Of a DNA stretch of 64,000 nt, positions 1-9,654 are shown piece after piece. This DNA is from Alphaproteobacteria bacterium (GTDB lineage Bacteria > Pseudomonadota > Alphaproteobacteria > ATCC43930 > CGMCC-115725). The DNA is taken from positions 20,349 through 84,348 of the forward strand of contig JAGWNF010000001.1 of assembly GCA_028871455.1 (NCBI GenBank). The letters are read 5' to 3'. Under the pieces are notes generated by a model. It saw only the letters and a program-made list of their open reading frames with translations. It was not told where the DNA came from and ran no database searches. Position numbers and translations under genes: made by a program. Positions within the stretch are counted from its first letter, which is position 1, and each line of letters begins with the position of its first letter.

Positions 1-1668
1 TTCCATAACTTTTCGTTTCTCGGGATTTTCTCTGTCATTTACGACGCCAACGTGTTCACCGCACCGAGTCCATGGGGTGCGGCGGTTATCTTGGCGCCGG
101 TCATCGGGAGCATCCTCGTCACGCTCTTGGTCACGAGGTTCGCGCCCGAAGCCAAGGGGCACGGCGTGCCAGAGGTGATGGACGCGATCTATTATAATCA
201 AGGCAAGATCAGGCCCGTGGTCGCGGTGGTGAAATCGCTGGCGTCGGCGATCTGCATCGGCACCGGCGGCGCGGTGGGTCGTGAGGGGCCGATCATCCAG
301 ATAGGCGCCTCCTTTGGCTCCACCATCGGCCAAATCATCCGCATGGCGCCGTGGCAGCGCATCACGCTGGTCGCAGCCGGCGCTGGCGCCGGCATCGCCG
401 CAACGTTCAACACGCCGATCGGCGGCGTCATGTTCGCAATCGAGCTCATGATGCCAGAGGTCAGCGTTCGGACGTTCCTACCGGTCGCGCTCTCGACCGG
501 TACCGCAACGTTCATTGCCAATCTGGTGCTTGGGCCCCAGCCGGCATTTTCGGTTCCGGCGCAAGCGTTGATCGGCAGCCACCCGGCATCTCTGTCGGCG
601 CTGCTGCTATTCGCGCTGCTCGGAATCATCATCGGGCTTGCCGCCACAATCTTCGTGCGGGCGATACCTTTTGCCGACGATCAATTCGACCGGATCAAGA
701 ATCCGTATCTGCGTCACGCCCTCGGCATGGTTGCCGTCGGCGTGCTGTTCTACACGTTATATCGGATTTTTGGCCACTATTACGTCGAAGGCGTCGGCTA
801 CGCGACCATCCAGGCTTTGCTGCTCGGCCAGATGACGACGTTGCTGTATATTCTTCCGCTGCTCTACATCTGCAAGCTGATCGCGACGTCCCTGACGCTC
901 GGCTCCGGTGGATCGGGCGGCATCTTCTCACCGTCACTATTCATGGGCGCGACGTTGGGCGGCGCGTTCGGCGCGGTCGTCGACGCCATCCATCCGGTAG
1001 CCGGTGCGTCTCCCGGCACGCTCGCGATTGTCGGCATGGCGGCCATGGTCGGAGGCGGCACCGGCGCAGTGATGACCGCAGTCACCATGATCTTCGAGAT
1101 GACGCGCGATTACGGCATTGTCATGCCGATGATTGTGGCGGTGGCGCTCAGCGTCGGCGTGCGGCGCATGCTGTCGCGGGAGAATATTTACACCATCAAG
1201 CTCGTGGATCGCGGTCATTACATACCGAAGGCGCTACACGCTAACATGTTCCTGGTCCGCCACGCCGCGGACGTGATGGATTCCGACGTATTGGTGCTGC
1301 CGGCAAGCGCCGATTTCGACGGATTCCTGCGACAACCGACACACAAGGGTGCGTTCAAACACGTCGTGGTGACGGAGGGTGATCGGATCGTCGGAGTGTT
1401 GCGCGTCAACACCGCGTTCCGCCGGGGGCTCGAGGATACGTCTACCGGCGTTACGCTCGGCGACGTGGCGCAGAAGAACTTCGTTGTCGCCGACGCGGAC
1501 GAGATCGTCTTCGACGTCATCGAGCGGATGTGGCGCGAAGGTGCAGCCATGGCCGTGGTCGTCCGTAGCCACGGCAAGGCCCGCGCCAGCGATGTCCGCG
1601 GCATGATCTCGAAGGAGCACGTTGCGGATTCGGTGGCCGAAAGCATTCGGCCCTACGGCGCCGCATAG
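1..1668 (+). CDS. ClC-family chloride channel/transporter with C-terminal CBS region (5' partial)
   Basis: Polytopic inner-membrane protein of the ClC family, moving chloride by channel or Cl-/H+ antiport activity. The reading frame is open from the first base, so the start and first helices lie outside the window. Family signatures are in order: GHGVPEVMDA (GxGxPE filter region) about 35 residues after the GTG at 52, GREGPIIQ with the gating Glu about residue 78, and GSGGSGGIFSPSLF (the GxFxP filter motif). A soluble tail of about 140 residues follows the last helix and looks like a degenerate pair of CBS domains. No partner gene is visible; the next gene is convergent and starts its 3' end 10 bases later. 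Family assignment is secure; channel versus antiporter is not determinable here. Confidence 0.93.
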   Translation, partial: FHNFSFLGIFSVIYDANVFTAPSPWGAAVILAPVIGSILVTLLVTRFAPEAKGHGVPEVMDAIYYNQGKIRPVVAVVKSLASAICIGTGGAVGREGPIIQIGASFGSTIGQIIRMAPWQRITLVAAGAGAGIAATFNTPIGGVMFAIELMMPEVSVRTFLPVALSTGTATFIANLVLGPQPAFSVPAQALIGSHPASLSALLLFALLGIIIGLAATIFVRAIPFADDQFDRIKNPYLRHALGMVAVGVLFYTLYRIFGHYYVEGVGYATIQALLLGQMTTLLYILPLLYICKLIATSLTLGSGGSGGIFSPSLFMGATLGGAFGAVVDAIHPVAGASPGTLAIVGMAAMVGGGTGAVMTAVTMIFEMTRDYGIVMPMIVAVALSVGVRRMLSRENIYTIKLVDRGHYIPKALHANMFLVRHAADVMDSDVLVLPASADFDGFLRQPTHKGAFKHVVVTEGDRIVGVLRVNTAFRRGLEDTSTGVTLGDVAQKNFVVADADEIVFDVIERMWREGAAMAVVVRSHGKARASDVRGMISKEHVADSVAESIRPYGAA

Positions 1669-1678
1669 CTCGACGCGC

Positions 1679-2752
1679 CTAGTGCGCGGGCGGCACTGTC
1701 GGCAAGACATACGGGCCGTGATCGACGACGACATTGCGGTCGGCTGCGGCGTCGAGCTTCGTGCGGCCCACACCTGACGAGGCGCCCGGCGTCGATGTAC
1801 GCAGGGGCGTGCTGGCGGCGACATTCGGCAATTTCGGCGTCACCGGCACGAGCAGGCCGGTCCGCGCGAGGCCGGCGCGTTCGACTGCGTTCCAATCTAC
1901 CTGATCGTGATAGGCGCCCGCCGCCGCTGCGACGCGGCCGACCAGGTCGTCAGGGATCTTCGGCCTCACCGGCTCGACAAGATCGAGTTGATCGGTCTGC
2001 GACTGGCTCGGATGAATGGCGACGTACAACCGACCGTCAATCCACGCCGTCAGCACCGGCTGATCGACGACGCGCACCGGCGTGCCAACCGGAACCTCGC
2101 TGAAGAGGCGCTGAATATCTTCTGGATAAAGATGGATGCAGCCGTGGCTGACGTTGCGGCCAACGCCATCCGGCTTGTTGGTGCCATGGATCAGGTAATC
2201 GGTCCAGCCTAGATGCATCGCGTAGGCACCCAGCGGGTTGTCCGGGCCGGGCAGAACGAATTTCGGTAACGTCGGATCTTCGGCGTGAATCGAAGGCGGC
2301 GGATACCAGATCGGATTTTTTTCCTTCCGCACCACCTTGGTCGGGCCGACCAGGGTCCGCTTGCCCTCGACGCCGACGCCGACGGGAAATGTCTCCACCG
2401 TCTTGCCGTCTGGATGGAAATAATAGAGTCGACGCTCGCCGAGATTGATGACGATGCCGACATGCGGTGCATCCGGCAGCACGAATTGCGTCGGTACGAC
2501 GACATGCGTGCCGTCGCCCGGCAACCAAGGATTGACCCCCGGGTTAGCCGCGACCAGTTCGGCGTAGCCGATATCATACGGCCGCTGCAGCGCGACCAGC
2601 GTGTCGTTCGGTTTTGTGGTGTAGCTCTGTACGGAGCCAAGAACCGTTTGATTCGGCGCGAGCGTGAACTCGGCCGCGCCGGCGGGCGCGGCGAGCGAGA
2701 GAATCAGCAATGCGGCGAGGCTGGGGACGCGTCGGGGGCCACAAGGATTCAT
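1679..2752 (-). CDS. L,D-transpeptidase (YkuD/ErfK family), secreted
   Basis: Periplasmic cysteine transpeptidase acting on peptidoglycan stem peptides, either making 3-3 crosslinks or attaching proteins to the wall. A signal peptide ends about residue 27 (LAAPAGAAE). Residues 44-90 resemble a LysM-type binding segment (YTTKPNDTLVALQRPY). The YkuD catalytic domain spans about 97-240, with H189 in LIHGTNKP and the nucleophile C205 in NVSHGCIHLYPEDI, the HxnSHGCx signature. The C-terminal 100 residues are Pro/Ala-rich and look disordered. An Lpp-like lipoprotein gene lies 85 bases upstream on the same strand, which suggests the enzyme may attach that lipoprotein to peptidoglycan (inference). 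Length (357 aa) is normal for ErfK-type enzymes. Confidence 0.93.
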   Translation of the reverse strand: MNPCGPRRVPSLAALLILSLAAPAGAAEFTLAPNQTVLGSVQSYTTKPNDTLVALQRPYDIGYAELVAANPGVNPWLPGDGTHVVVPTQFVLPDAPHVGIVINLGERRLYYFHPDGKTVETFPVGVGVEGKRTLVGPTKVVRKEKNPIWYPPPSIHAEDPTLPKFVLPGPDNPLGAYAMHLGWTDYLIHGTNKPDGVGRNVSHGCIHLYPEDIQRLFSEVPVGTPVRVVDQPVLTAWIDGRLYVAIHPSQSQTDQLDLVEPVRPKIPDDLVGRVAAAAGAYHDQVDWNAVERAGLARTGLLVPVTPKLPNVAASTPLRTSTPGASSGVGRTKLDAAADRNVVVDHGPYVLPTVPPAH

Positions 2753-2790
2753 GCCATTCTCCCGACGGAGTCGAACGCGACACGGCGCGT

Positions 2791-2822
2791 CCGGAAAGCG
2801 CGGCGAACACCGCGCGATCCGG
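2791..2822 (-). other. strong hairpin between lipoprotein gene and L,D-transpeptidase gene
   Basis: Two nested perfect stems are visible: CCGGA/TCCGG (2791-2795 with 2818-2822) enclosing GCGCGG/CCGCGC (2798-2803 with 2810-2815) and a six-base loop. It lies in the 85-base gap after the lipoprotein stop. There is no T-tract, so it is not a canonical terminator. It could stabilise the upstream lipoprotein message or partly reduce read-through into the transpeptidase gene. Confidence 0.5.
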
Positions 2823-2837
2823 CGCCCGCAAACCCGG

Positions 2838-3053
2838 TTACTTCTGCAGGCTGCGCTGATACTGGCGATTGCCTTGCATATTGGCCTGCTGCGCTTCCTT
2901 CAACGCCTCCTGGGCCGTCGCCAAAGCCTGATCGGCTTTCTGGTTGGCGGCCGCGATTTGGGCTTCGAGAGACGAATTGTTGGTCGGCTGGCTCTGACAG
3001 GCGGCGAGAGCCAACGGCGCACAAATCAGCAGAAGTTTTGCACCACGAAACAT
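2838..3053 (-). CDS. Lpp-like alanine-rich coiled-coil lipoprotein
   Basis: Small (71 aa) outer-membrane lipoprotein candidate. The ATG at 3053 is chosen because AAGGAGG lies just upstream (minus-strand AAGGAGGCAGTTATG). It has a lipoprotein signal peptide with lipobox LALAAC, so the lipidated Cys is about residue 18. The mature part is an Ala/Gln-rich heptad segment (LEAQIAAANQKADQALATAQ) predicted to form an alanine-zipper coiled coil as in Lpp/OprI. It ends in a C-terminal lysine (RSLQK), the residue E. coli Lpp uses to join meso-DAP. The gene is followed on the same strand by an L,D-transpeptidase, the enzyme class that makes that bond. Direct homology to Braun lipoprotein is not proven; architecture and context are the basis. 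Confidence 0.75.
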   Translation of the reverse strand: MFRGAKLLLICAPLALAACQSQPTNNSSLEAQIAAANQKADQALATAQEALKEAQQANMQGNRQYQRSLQK

Positions 3054-3260
3054 AACTGCCTCCTTGCAATGGATTGCACAGGGATCCGGCCCACTGCACA
3101 GCAAATAAGCCTCGGAACCGGCGGGGGCCAGCGGCGCCGACTGCGATGCTGCATCCCGACCATATAAACGCGACCCAAACCTTCCGGTGCCACGGTTACA
3201 GCTAATTTATTGTCACCGTAGTCACAGATTAGTCATCAGGCTCGGAGGCCGTATCAAATA

Positions 3261-5477
3261 TCAAATGAAGCTATAGGGATCAATGTCCACCTGGACGCGG
3301 ACACCGCTCGGCAACTTTACGACATCGAGCCAGGTTCGCAGCACGGTTTGAAGCGGCGCGTCGCGCCTCGCCTTGACAAGAAACCGCCGCCGATGCCGGC
3401 CGCGCAGCATCGCGAGCGGCGCTGGCGCAGGCCCCAGAATTTCGATGCCATCGGCGCGCGGCGCGTGACGCGCGAAAGTCCGAGCGACGCGGTCCGCGGC
3501 ATCGGCATCCGATGCCGACACGATCACCGCCGCTAGCCGCCCGAAGGGCGGCCAATTGCCCTCGCGCCGCGATTGCGCTTCGGCTGCCAGAAAACCGTCG
3601 CGATCGTCGCTGGCGAGCGCACGCATCACTGGGTGCTCCGGCATGTAGGTCTGGAGCAGCACGAGACCGGGTCGCGCGGCACGACCGGCGCGGCCGGCGA
3701 CCTGGTGGAGCAATTGGAAGGTCCGCTCCGCGGCGCGCAGATCGCCACCCGACAGCCCGAGGTCGGCATCGACCACGCCGACCAGGGTCAGCATGGGAAA
3801 ATGATGGCCTTTGGCCATCACCTGGGTTCCGATTAGCACGTCGACCTCGTGCCGCTCGACGCGTTCCAGCAGTTCGGCCATGGCGCGCGGACCGGTCAAG
3901 GTATCGCTAGCCATCAATGCAATACGCGCCTCCGGAAAGCGCTGCGCGGTTTCCTCCGCCAGACGCTCGACACCGGGACCGCAGGCGGCGAAACTGCCGA
4001 CGGCGCCGCAATTCGGGCAGGCCGCCGGCATCGGCATCGCACAACCACAATGATGGCATTGCAGCCCGCCAGCGCGACGGTGTTCGACCAACCATGCCGT
4101 GCAGTTCGGACACTGCATTCGGTGTCCGCATTCGCGACACAAGGTCAGCGGCGCGTAGCCGCGTCGGTTAAGAAACAGCATGGCCTGCTCGCCACCGGCG
4201 AGCGTTTCACCCAGCGCCTGCACCAGCGGCGGCGAGAGGAATCGTTGCCGCTCCGGCCTCTGCTTGCGCATGTCGACGACACGGATCTCCGGCAGGCGCG
4301 CGGTTCCATGCCGCACGGGCAAATGCAGCCGGTTATAGCGCCCCGATTGCGCATTGACCGCGCTCTCGAGCGACGGCGTCGCCGAGACCAGAACGATCGG
4401 TACATGCGCGAGCGAGGCGCGTACTACTGCCATGTCGCGCGCGTGATAAATGACGCCCTCCTCCTGCTTGAACGAAGCATCGTGCTCCTCGTCGACGACG
4501 ATCAGTCCGAGATCACTGAACGGCAGAAACAACGCCGAGCGCGCGCCGACGACGACGCGCGCCTGGCCTTCGGCGACATGGCGCCACGTGGCGCGACGCT
4601 GCGCATGGCCGAGATCGGAATGCCAGAGCGCCGGCGGCGCGCCGAATCGATCGCTGAAGCGCTTGAGCAGTTGGGTGGACAGCGCTATCTCGGGCAAGAG
4701 CACCAGCGCCTGCCGACCGCGTTCGAGCGCCGCGGCGATGGCGGCGAAATACACCTCGGTTTTGCCCGACCCGGTAACGCCATCGAGCAGCGTCACGCTA
4801 AAGCCGCCGCATCGGACCTTGGTGGCAAGGTCGGTCGCGGCGACATCCTGCGCCGAGGACAGAGGTGGACCAGCCGCGTGCCAATCCGGCGGTGGCGGTG
4901 GCAGGGCGGCCGGCAATTCGACTGATTGAAGCAAACCGGCCGCCACCATCGCCTTGATGACGCCGGAGCCGCAGGCGGCACGATGCGCGAGAACGCCGGC
5001 GCTGGCGGCGCCGCCCTCGGCAGCCACGGCGAGAACGCGGCGCCGTTGCGGCGTCAGATGCGAATCGGTTGAGTTCGGCGCCGCTCGTCCGGCGTCCGTG
5101 ATGATATAACCGGTGATGGCGCGCGGCGGCTCAAGCGCGTCCGGCACGCTCATCGTCATCCGCAGCACCGCACCGGGCACCGTCATCGTATAGCCCGCCA
5201 CCCACTCGATGAATCGCCGCAGTTCGTCATGCAATGGCGGCACCGGCAGCGTTTCGATGATCGGCTTGAGCTTGGCATCGGCGATCGACGCGCGATCCGG
5301 TCCCCACACCACGCCCACGAGTCGACGGCGGCCGAGCGGCACACGCACGAAATCGCCGGCAGTGACACGCATGCCGTTCGTCACGCGATAGTCATAGGCG
5401 CCCGCGAGCGGCAACGGCAGCAGCACGCTGACGCGATCGACGCTCACCGGTTCGGCGTTGGCAGGTCGCTCCGGCAT
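3261..5477 (-). CDS. priA: Primosomal protein N' (replication restart helicase PriA)
   Basis: Superfamily 2 DNA helicase that recognises stalled forks and reloads the replisome. The N-terminal 3' DNA-binding domain spans about 12-110. The helicase core has Walker A GVTGSGKT at 233-240, LLPEIALS just after it, and Walker B DEEH at 329-332. The cysteine-rich zinc region follows ([13 protein letters not shown], then CHHC and CPNC pairs), giving the eight cysteines that bind two zincs. [12 protein letters not shown] and VAGRAGR are late helicase motifs. At 738 aa it is full length. It is divergent from the transaldolase gene, with 55 bases between them. Confidence 0.97.
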   Translation of the reverse strand: MPERPANAEPVSVDRVSVLLPLPLAGAYDYRVTNGMRVTAGDFVRVPLGRRRLVGVVWGPDRASIADAKLKPIIETLPVPPLHDELRRFIEWVAGYTMTVPGAVLRMTMSVPDALEPPRAITGYIITDAGRAAPNSTDSHLTPQRRRVLAVAAEGGAASAGVLAHRAACGSGVIKAMVAAGLLQSVELPAALPPPPPDWHAAGPPLSSAQDVAATDLATKVRCGGFSVTLLDGVTGSGKTEVYFAAIAAALERGRQALVLLPEIALSTQLLKRFSDRFGAPPALWHSDLGHAQRRATWRHVAEGQARVVVGARSALFLPFSDLGLIVVDEEHDASFKQEEGVIYHARDMAVVRASLAHVPIVLVSATPSLESAVNAQSGRYNRLHLPVRHGTARLPEIRVVDMRKQRPERQRFLSPPLVQALGETLAGGEQAMLFLNRRGYAPLTLCRECGHRMQCPNCTAWLVEHRRAGGLQCHHCGCAMPMPAACPNCGAVGSFAACGPGVERLAEETAQRFPEARIALMASDTLTGPRAMAELLERVERHEVDVLIGTQVMAKGHHFPMLTLVGVVDADLGLSGGDLRAAERTFQLLHQVAGRAGRAARPGLVLLQTYMPEHPVMRALASDDRDGFLAAEAQSRREGNWPPFGRLAAVIVSASDADAADRVARTFARHAPRADGIEILGPAPAPLAMLRGRHRRRFLVKARRDAPLQTVLRTWLDVVKLPSGVRVQVDIDPYSFI

Positions 5478-5532
5478 GGTCTACACTCTCGTATGAAAGG
5501 GGGCCTCGCAGGAAGTTCGTAGAGAGGCACGC

Positions 5533-6216
5533 ATGAAGTTCTTCCTCGACACCGCCGACATTGCCGAGATTCGCGACCTTGCTGCTACAGGCTTGGTCGA
5601 TGGCGTGACCACCAATCCTTCACTGGTGGCGAAATCGGGCCGCAATTTCATCGAGGTCGTACGCGAAATCTGCGGCGTGGTTTCGGGCCCGGTGAGCGCC
5701 GAGACCACGGCGACCGATCACCCGACGATGCTGGCCGAAGGCCGCAAGCTGGCGAAGATCGCAAAGAACATCGCCGTCAAGGTGCCGCTGACGCCGGACG
5801 GCCTCAAGACATGCAAGATGCTGCACGCCGAAGGGGCGATGGTCAACGTCACACTCTGTTTCTCGGCCGCGCAGGCGATTCTCGCCGCCAAAGCGGGGGC
5901 AACCTTTGTATCGCCGTTCGTCGGCCGGCTCGACGATATCGGTGAATCGGGCATGGCCCTGATCCGCGACATCGTCGAGATCTATCGCCAGTATCAGGGC
6001 TTCAAGACTGAGGTGCTCGTTGCCTCGATTCGCCATCCGATGCACGTCGTTGAGGCGGCAAAGCTCGGCGCCCAGATCGGCACCATGCCACCAACGGTGA
6101 TGCGGCAATTGTTCCTCCATCCGTTGACCGACAAGGGCCTTGCGGCTTTCCTGGCCGACTGGAAAAAGACCGGCCAATCCATCCTGGGTGACGCGAAAGC
6201 GGCAGCGGCCGAATAG
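5533..6216 (+). CDS. Transaldolase / fructose-6-phosphate aldolase (small TalC/FSA type)
   Basis: Class I aldolase-fold enzyme, most likely a transaldolase of the non-oxidative pentose phosphate pathway. At 227 aa it belongs to the short TalC/FSA subfamily. It opens [13 protein letters not shown] and carries [13 protein letters not shown]; the Schiff-base lysine is K83 in AVKVPLT. The C-terminus has [21 protein letters not shown], the usual tail of this subfamily. GAGAGG precedes the ATG. It lies five bases before the DUF484 gene and is probably cotranscribed with DUF484 and xerC. Sequence alone cannot separate transaldolase from fructose-6-phosphate aldolase activity. Confidence 0.93.
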   Translation: MKFFLDTADIAEIRDLAATGLVDGVTTNPSLVAKSGRNFIEVVREICGVVSGPVSAETTATDHPTMLAEGRKLAKIAKNIAVKVPLTPDGLKTCKMLHAEGAMVNVTLCFSAAQAILAAKAGATFVSPFVGRLDDIGESGMALIRDIVEIYRQYQGFKTEVLVASIRHPMHVVEAAKLGAQIGTMPPTVMRQLFLHPLTDKGLAAFLADWKKTGQSILGDAKAAAAE

Positions 6217-6221
6217 GATTC

Positions 6222-6959
6222 ATGGTGGATCGCACCCGCGACAAAGCCGCGACGCCGCCCGCACCCACGGTCACGGAGCATATCGCCTCCGCCGCCCAGG
6301 TCGTCGCCTATCTCAAACGGCATCCGGATTTCTTCGCGGAGCATCCCGAGATTCTCGACGTGCTGACCCCGCCTGCAGCGCGCAACGGCGCCGGCGTGAT
6401 TGATATGCAGCAATTCATGCTCAAGCGGCAGCGTGACGACATCACCAAGCTCAAGGGACAGCAGAAGCTGTTGATCAGCACGACGCGGGCCAATCTGGCC
6501 AGCCAGACGCGCGTCCACAGCGCGGTCCTCACGCTGCTCGCGGCCAACAGCTTCGAGCAACTGATCCAGATCGTCACCACCGATCTTGCCATGCTGCTCG
6601 ATTCCGACGTCGTCACCATCGGCGTCGAAAGCAGCGGCGGTACCAAACCGCGTTTGCCGCACCCCGGCGTGCAGATTCTCGAGACCGGTACCGTCGACCG
6701 CGTTCTGGGACCTGAGCGCGATGTTGCCTTGTTCGCCGATACGACCGGCGATCCGACTTTATTCGGTGCCGGCGCCGACTTGGTGCGCTCGGCGGCGCTA
6801 CTGCGTCTCGCCGTGAGCCGGACTGCGCCGGCCGGGTTGCTCTGCATTGGCGCACGGCGGCCGGGGAAATTCCATGCCGGCCAAGGCACCGAGTTGCTCG
6901 GCTTCCTCGCCCGCGCGCTTGGAATCACCATCGCCGCATGGCTCGACCTGCCGGTGTAA
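6222..6959 (+). CDS. DUF484 family protein
   Basis: Member of the DUF484 family (GAF-like fold), whose genes commonly lie directly before xerC in proteobacteria; the biochemical role is unknown. The N-terminal part has the family pattern VVAYLKRHPDFFAEHPEIL, then a basic helical segment (MLKRQRDDITKLKGQQKLL) that may be a short coiled coil, and a C-terminal GAF-like region. The ATG lies five bases after the transaldolase stop and the last 22 bases overlap xerC, pointing to translational coupling. Length (245 aa) is typical. Function is not inferred beyond the association with the recombinase. Confidence 0.9.
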   Translation: MVDRTRDKAATPPAPTVTEHIASAAQVVAYLKRHPDFFAEHPEILDVLTPPAARNGAGVIDMQQFMLKRQRDDITKLKGQQKLLISTTRANLASQTRVHSAVLTLLAANSFEQLIQIVTTDLAMLLDSDVVTIGVESSGGTKPRLPHPGVQILETGTVDRVLGPERDVALFADTTGDPTLFGAGADLVRSAALLRLAVSRTAPAGLLCIGARRPGKFHAGQGTELLGFLARALGITIAAWLDLPV

Positions 6960-7942
6960 GGGGCGCGCGTCCGCTTCCCCGGTCGCTCCGGCCCGACCCG
7001 GTTCCGCTGATTCGTTTTGCTGCGTCGCATGAGTTGATCGACGCGATCGCGCGCTGGCAGGCGTGGCTCATTGGTGAACGGCGCGCCTCACCGCATACCG
7101 TCGCCGCCTATGGCCGCGACCTTGCCGGTTTCCTAGAATTTCTGACGACGTATCGCGGCGGCGTCCCGGGATTGCCGGCGCTCGCCGCGTTGGAGCCCGC
7201 CGATTTTCGCGCTTTCCTGGCGTGGCTCGCCCGCGATAACGCCGCGCGCGACACGGCGGCGCGCAAATTATCGGTGCTGCGGAGTTTCTTCCGGTTTCTC
7301 GACAAGCGAAAGATCGTGTCGAACGGGGCCCTGACGGCGGTCCGGACTCCGAAGCTCGGCCGCACCGTGCCCAAGGCGCTGACTGAAAGCGAGGCCCGGT
7401 CGGCGCTCGAGCGCGTGGCGTTCCTTGATACGCGGCCGTGGATGGCCCGGCGTGATCTCGCGATCCTGATGTTGCTCTATGGCTGCGGCCTGCGCATCGC
7501 CGAAGCCCTATCGCTGACGCGCGGCGCAGCGCCGGAAGCCGCCGGCATGCTGCGGATCGTCGGCAAAGGCGGCAAGACGCGACTCGTGCCGGTGCTGCCG
7601 GCCGTCGCCGACGCGGTGCACGATTACCTCGCCATCTGTCCGGTCGATCTGCAAGTCGACGATCCATTGTTTGTCGGCGCTCGCGGCCGCGGGCTCAATC
7701 CGCGGCAGGTGCAGGCCACCATGGCGAAACTGCGTCGTGCGCTGGGTTTGCCCGAGCACGCGACGCCGCACGCACTGCGCCACAGCTTCGCGACCCATTT
7801 GCTGGCCGGCGGTGGCGATCTGCGCGCGATCCAGGAGCTGCTCGGCCATGCGAGCCTCTCGACGACACAACGGTATACTGCGATGGATCCGGCCCGTCTC
7901 CTCGCGATCTACGACAAGGCACATCCACGCGCCAAGGATTAA
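6938..7942 (+). CDS. xerC: Site-specific tyrosine recombinase XerC
   Basis: Acts with XerD at dif to resolve chromosome dimers. The N-terminal SAM-like core-binding domain spans about 30-125 and the catalytic domain about 140-325. All catalytic residues are present: R186 (GCGLRIAEALSL), K210 (GKGGKTR), H278 and R281 (HALRHSFATH), H304 (LLGHASLSTT) and the nucleophile Y313 (TQRYT). The start used is the ATG inside the DUF484 gene. The first 25 or so residues are poorly conserved in type, so an internal start is possible. Placement after DUF484 and far from phage genes supports the housekeeping XerC rather than an integrase. Confidence 0.95.
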   Translation: MARPAGVRGARPLPRSLRPDPVPLIRFAASHELIDAIARWQAWLIGERRASPHTVAAYGRDLAGFLEFLTTYRGGVPGLPALAALEPADFRAFLAWLARDNAARDTAARKLSVLRSFFRFLDKRKIVSNGALTAVRTPKLGRTVPKALTESEARSALERVAFLDTRPWMARRDLAILMLLYGCGLRIAEALSLTRGAAPEAAGMLRIVGKGGKTRLVPVLPAVADAVHDYLAICPVDLQVDDPLFVGARGRGLNPRQVQATMAKLRRALGLPEHATPHALRHSFATHLLAGGGDLRAIQELLGHASLSTTQRYTAMDPARLLAIYDKAHPRAKD

Positions 7943-8238
7943 AGGCTGCGAATTGTGAAGAGCGCCGCAAACGAGCCGACGACGGACAGGATCATCACGC
8001 GGCCGATGACGCGGCGCCGGTCGGCACGCACGGCGACTTCGGCGCCGTAGACGCTGCCGCGACGTAACCGGCGAAGAACAACGCGCTAATCCAGCCGGCA
8101 TCGGTATTCGAAAGTCACCACAGCGCTGCGAAATCGGGCAGTAGCGCGGCAAAGCTCGAACTGCCGAGCATGCCGAGAATCGATGTTGCAGTGAAGATGA
8201 CGATGAGCGCTCGGGGCGACGGCCCCGGCGCCGCTGCG
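7943..8238 (-). pseudogene. Remnant of an MFS transporter N-terminus
   Basis: On the minus strand, directly downstream of lpdA, translation gives a typical MFS first-helix region (ALIVIFTATSILGMLGSSSF, then AALLPDFAALW), an in-frame TGA at 8117-8115, and then LSNTDAGWISALFFAGYVAA, the usual second-helix motif of this family. After that the frame breaks: readable sequence continues in another frame (VRADRRRVIGRVMILSVVG) and ends at the xerC 3' end. About 100 codons of a roughly 400-codon gene survive, with one nonsense codon and at least one frameshift. I read it as a dead, truncated gene. The family call comes from pattern recognition, without an alignment. Confidence 0.65.
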
Positions 8239-8241
8239 GCT

Positions 8242-9651
8242 TCAGATGTGGATGGGATGGCCATCGACCGCGAGCGCCGCTTCTTTGACCGCTTCCTCGA
8301 GCGTCGGATGAGCGTGGACGGTGCGCGCGATGTCCTCGGCCGAAGCGGCGAATTCCATCGCCAGGGCGGCTTCGGCGATCAGCGTGCCGGCATCCGGGCC
8401 GATGATGTGGACGCCGAGGACCCGATCGCTCCGGGCGTCAGCCAGGATTTTGACGAAGCCTTCAGTGAAGCCGTTGGCACGGGCGCGCGGATTGGCCGAG
8501 AACGGGAACTTGCCGGTTTTGTATGTCACGCCTGCCGCCTTCAGCTGCTCCTCCGTGCGCCCGACCGTGGCGACCTCGGGCCAGGTATAGATCACCGCTG
8601 GAATTGCATCGTAATCGAGCACGGGTTTGCTCCCGGCGAGCATCTCGGCCAGCACGACGCCTTCCTCCGACGCCTTGTGCGCCAGCATCGGACCGGTAAT
8701 CGCATCGCCGATGGCATAGAGGCCGGCAACATTAGTGGCAAAACGGCCGTCGACCTTGATGCGGCCCTTCTCGTCGAGCGCAACGCCGATCTCCTTGAGG
8801 CCGAGTTCGGCCGTATGCGGCACGCGGCCGACGGCGACGAGCACGATGTCGGCATCGAGATTCTCGCGCGCGCCGCCTTTCGCCGGCTCGAGCGCCAGCG
8901 TCACGCCGTCCTTACCGGATTTGGCCTCGGCCACCTTGGTGGCCAGGCGGAACTTGAAGCCCTGTCGCTCCAGGCTGCGCTGCAGCGCAGCAGAGAGCTC
9001 GGCATCCATCCCGGGCGTGATCCGGTCGAGGAATTCGACCACGGTGACTTCCGCGCCGAGTCGACGCCAGACCGAGCCCATCTCCAATCCGATATAGCCG
9101 CCCCCGACCACGACGAGGTGTTTCGGTACGGCGCTGAGTGCCAGCGCGCCGGTCGACGACACGATGCGCCTCTCATCGATGGCGATGCCCGGCAAGCTCG
9201 CGCTGTCGGAGCCGGTCGCCAGGATGATCGCTTTCTTGGCAGCAAGCTCGCGCCGGCCGCCGGCGTTGAGCGCGACGGCGACACGATCGCGCGCCCCGAG
9301 CCGCGCCGTGCCCTTGACGTATTCGACCTTGTTCTTGCGAAAGAGAAACTCGACGCCGTGCGTATTGTCGCTGACGACCTTGTCCTTGCGCGCCAACATC
9401 GTCTTGAGATCGAGCGTAACGTCCGCGACCCGTACCCCGTGTGCAGCGAGCTCGTGCTGCGCGGCGGCGAAGCGCTCCGACGACTGCAGCAGCGCCTTCG
9501 ATGGAATACAGCCGATATTAAGGCAGGTACCGCCGGGTGCGTCGCGCTTGTCGACGCAAGCGACCGTCATGCCAAGCTGCGCCGCACGGATCGCCGCGAC
9601 GTAGCCGCCGGGCCCGGCGCCGACGACGATGACGTCGAATGCATCGGCCAT
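8242..9651 (-). CDS. lpdA: Dihydrolipoyl dehydrogenase (E3)
   Basis: FAD-dependent E3 component that reoxidises dihydrolipoamide for the 2-oxoglutarate dehydrogenase complex, passing electrons to NAD+. It has the N-terminal FAD fingerprint GAGPGGYVAAIRAAQLG, the redox-active disulfide C43/C48 in GGTCLNIGCIPSK, the NAD-binding VVGGGYIGLEMGSVW, and near the C-terminus the His-Glu pair in HAHPTLEEAVKEAAL. At 469 aa it is full length. The stop of odhB is three bases upstream, and the order odhA-odhB-lpd fits the 2-oxoglutarate complex rather than pyruvate dehydrogenase. Confidence 0.97.
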   Translation of the reverse strand: MADAFDVIVVGAGPGGYVAAIRAAQLGMTVACVDKRDAPGGTCLNIGCIPSKALLQSSERFAAAQHELAAHGVRVADVTLDLKTMLARKDKVVSDNTHGVEFLFRKNKVEYVKGTARLGARDRVAVALNAGGRRELAAKKAIILATGSDSASLPGIAIDERRIVSSTGALALSAVPKHLVVVGGGYIGLEMGSVWRRLGAEVTVVEFLDRITPGMDAELSAALQRSLERQGFKFRLATKVAEAKSGKDGVTLALEPAKGGARENLDADIVLVAVGRVPHTAELGLKEIGVALDEKGRIKVDGRFATNVAGLYAIGDAITGPMLAHKASEEGVVLAEMLAGSKPVLDYDAIPAVIYTWPEVATVGRTEEQLKAAGVTYKTGKFPFSANPRARANGFTEGFVKILADARSDRVLGVHIIGPDAGTLIAEAALAMEFAASAEDIARTVHAHPTLEEAVKEAALAVDGHPIHI

Positions 9652-9654
9652 CGT

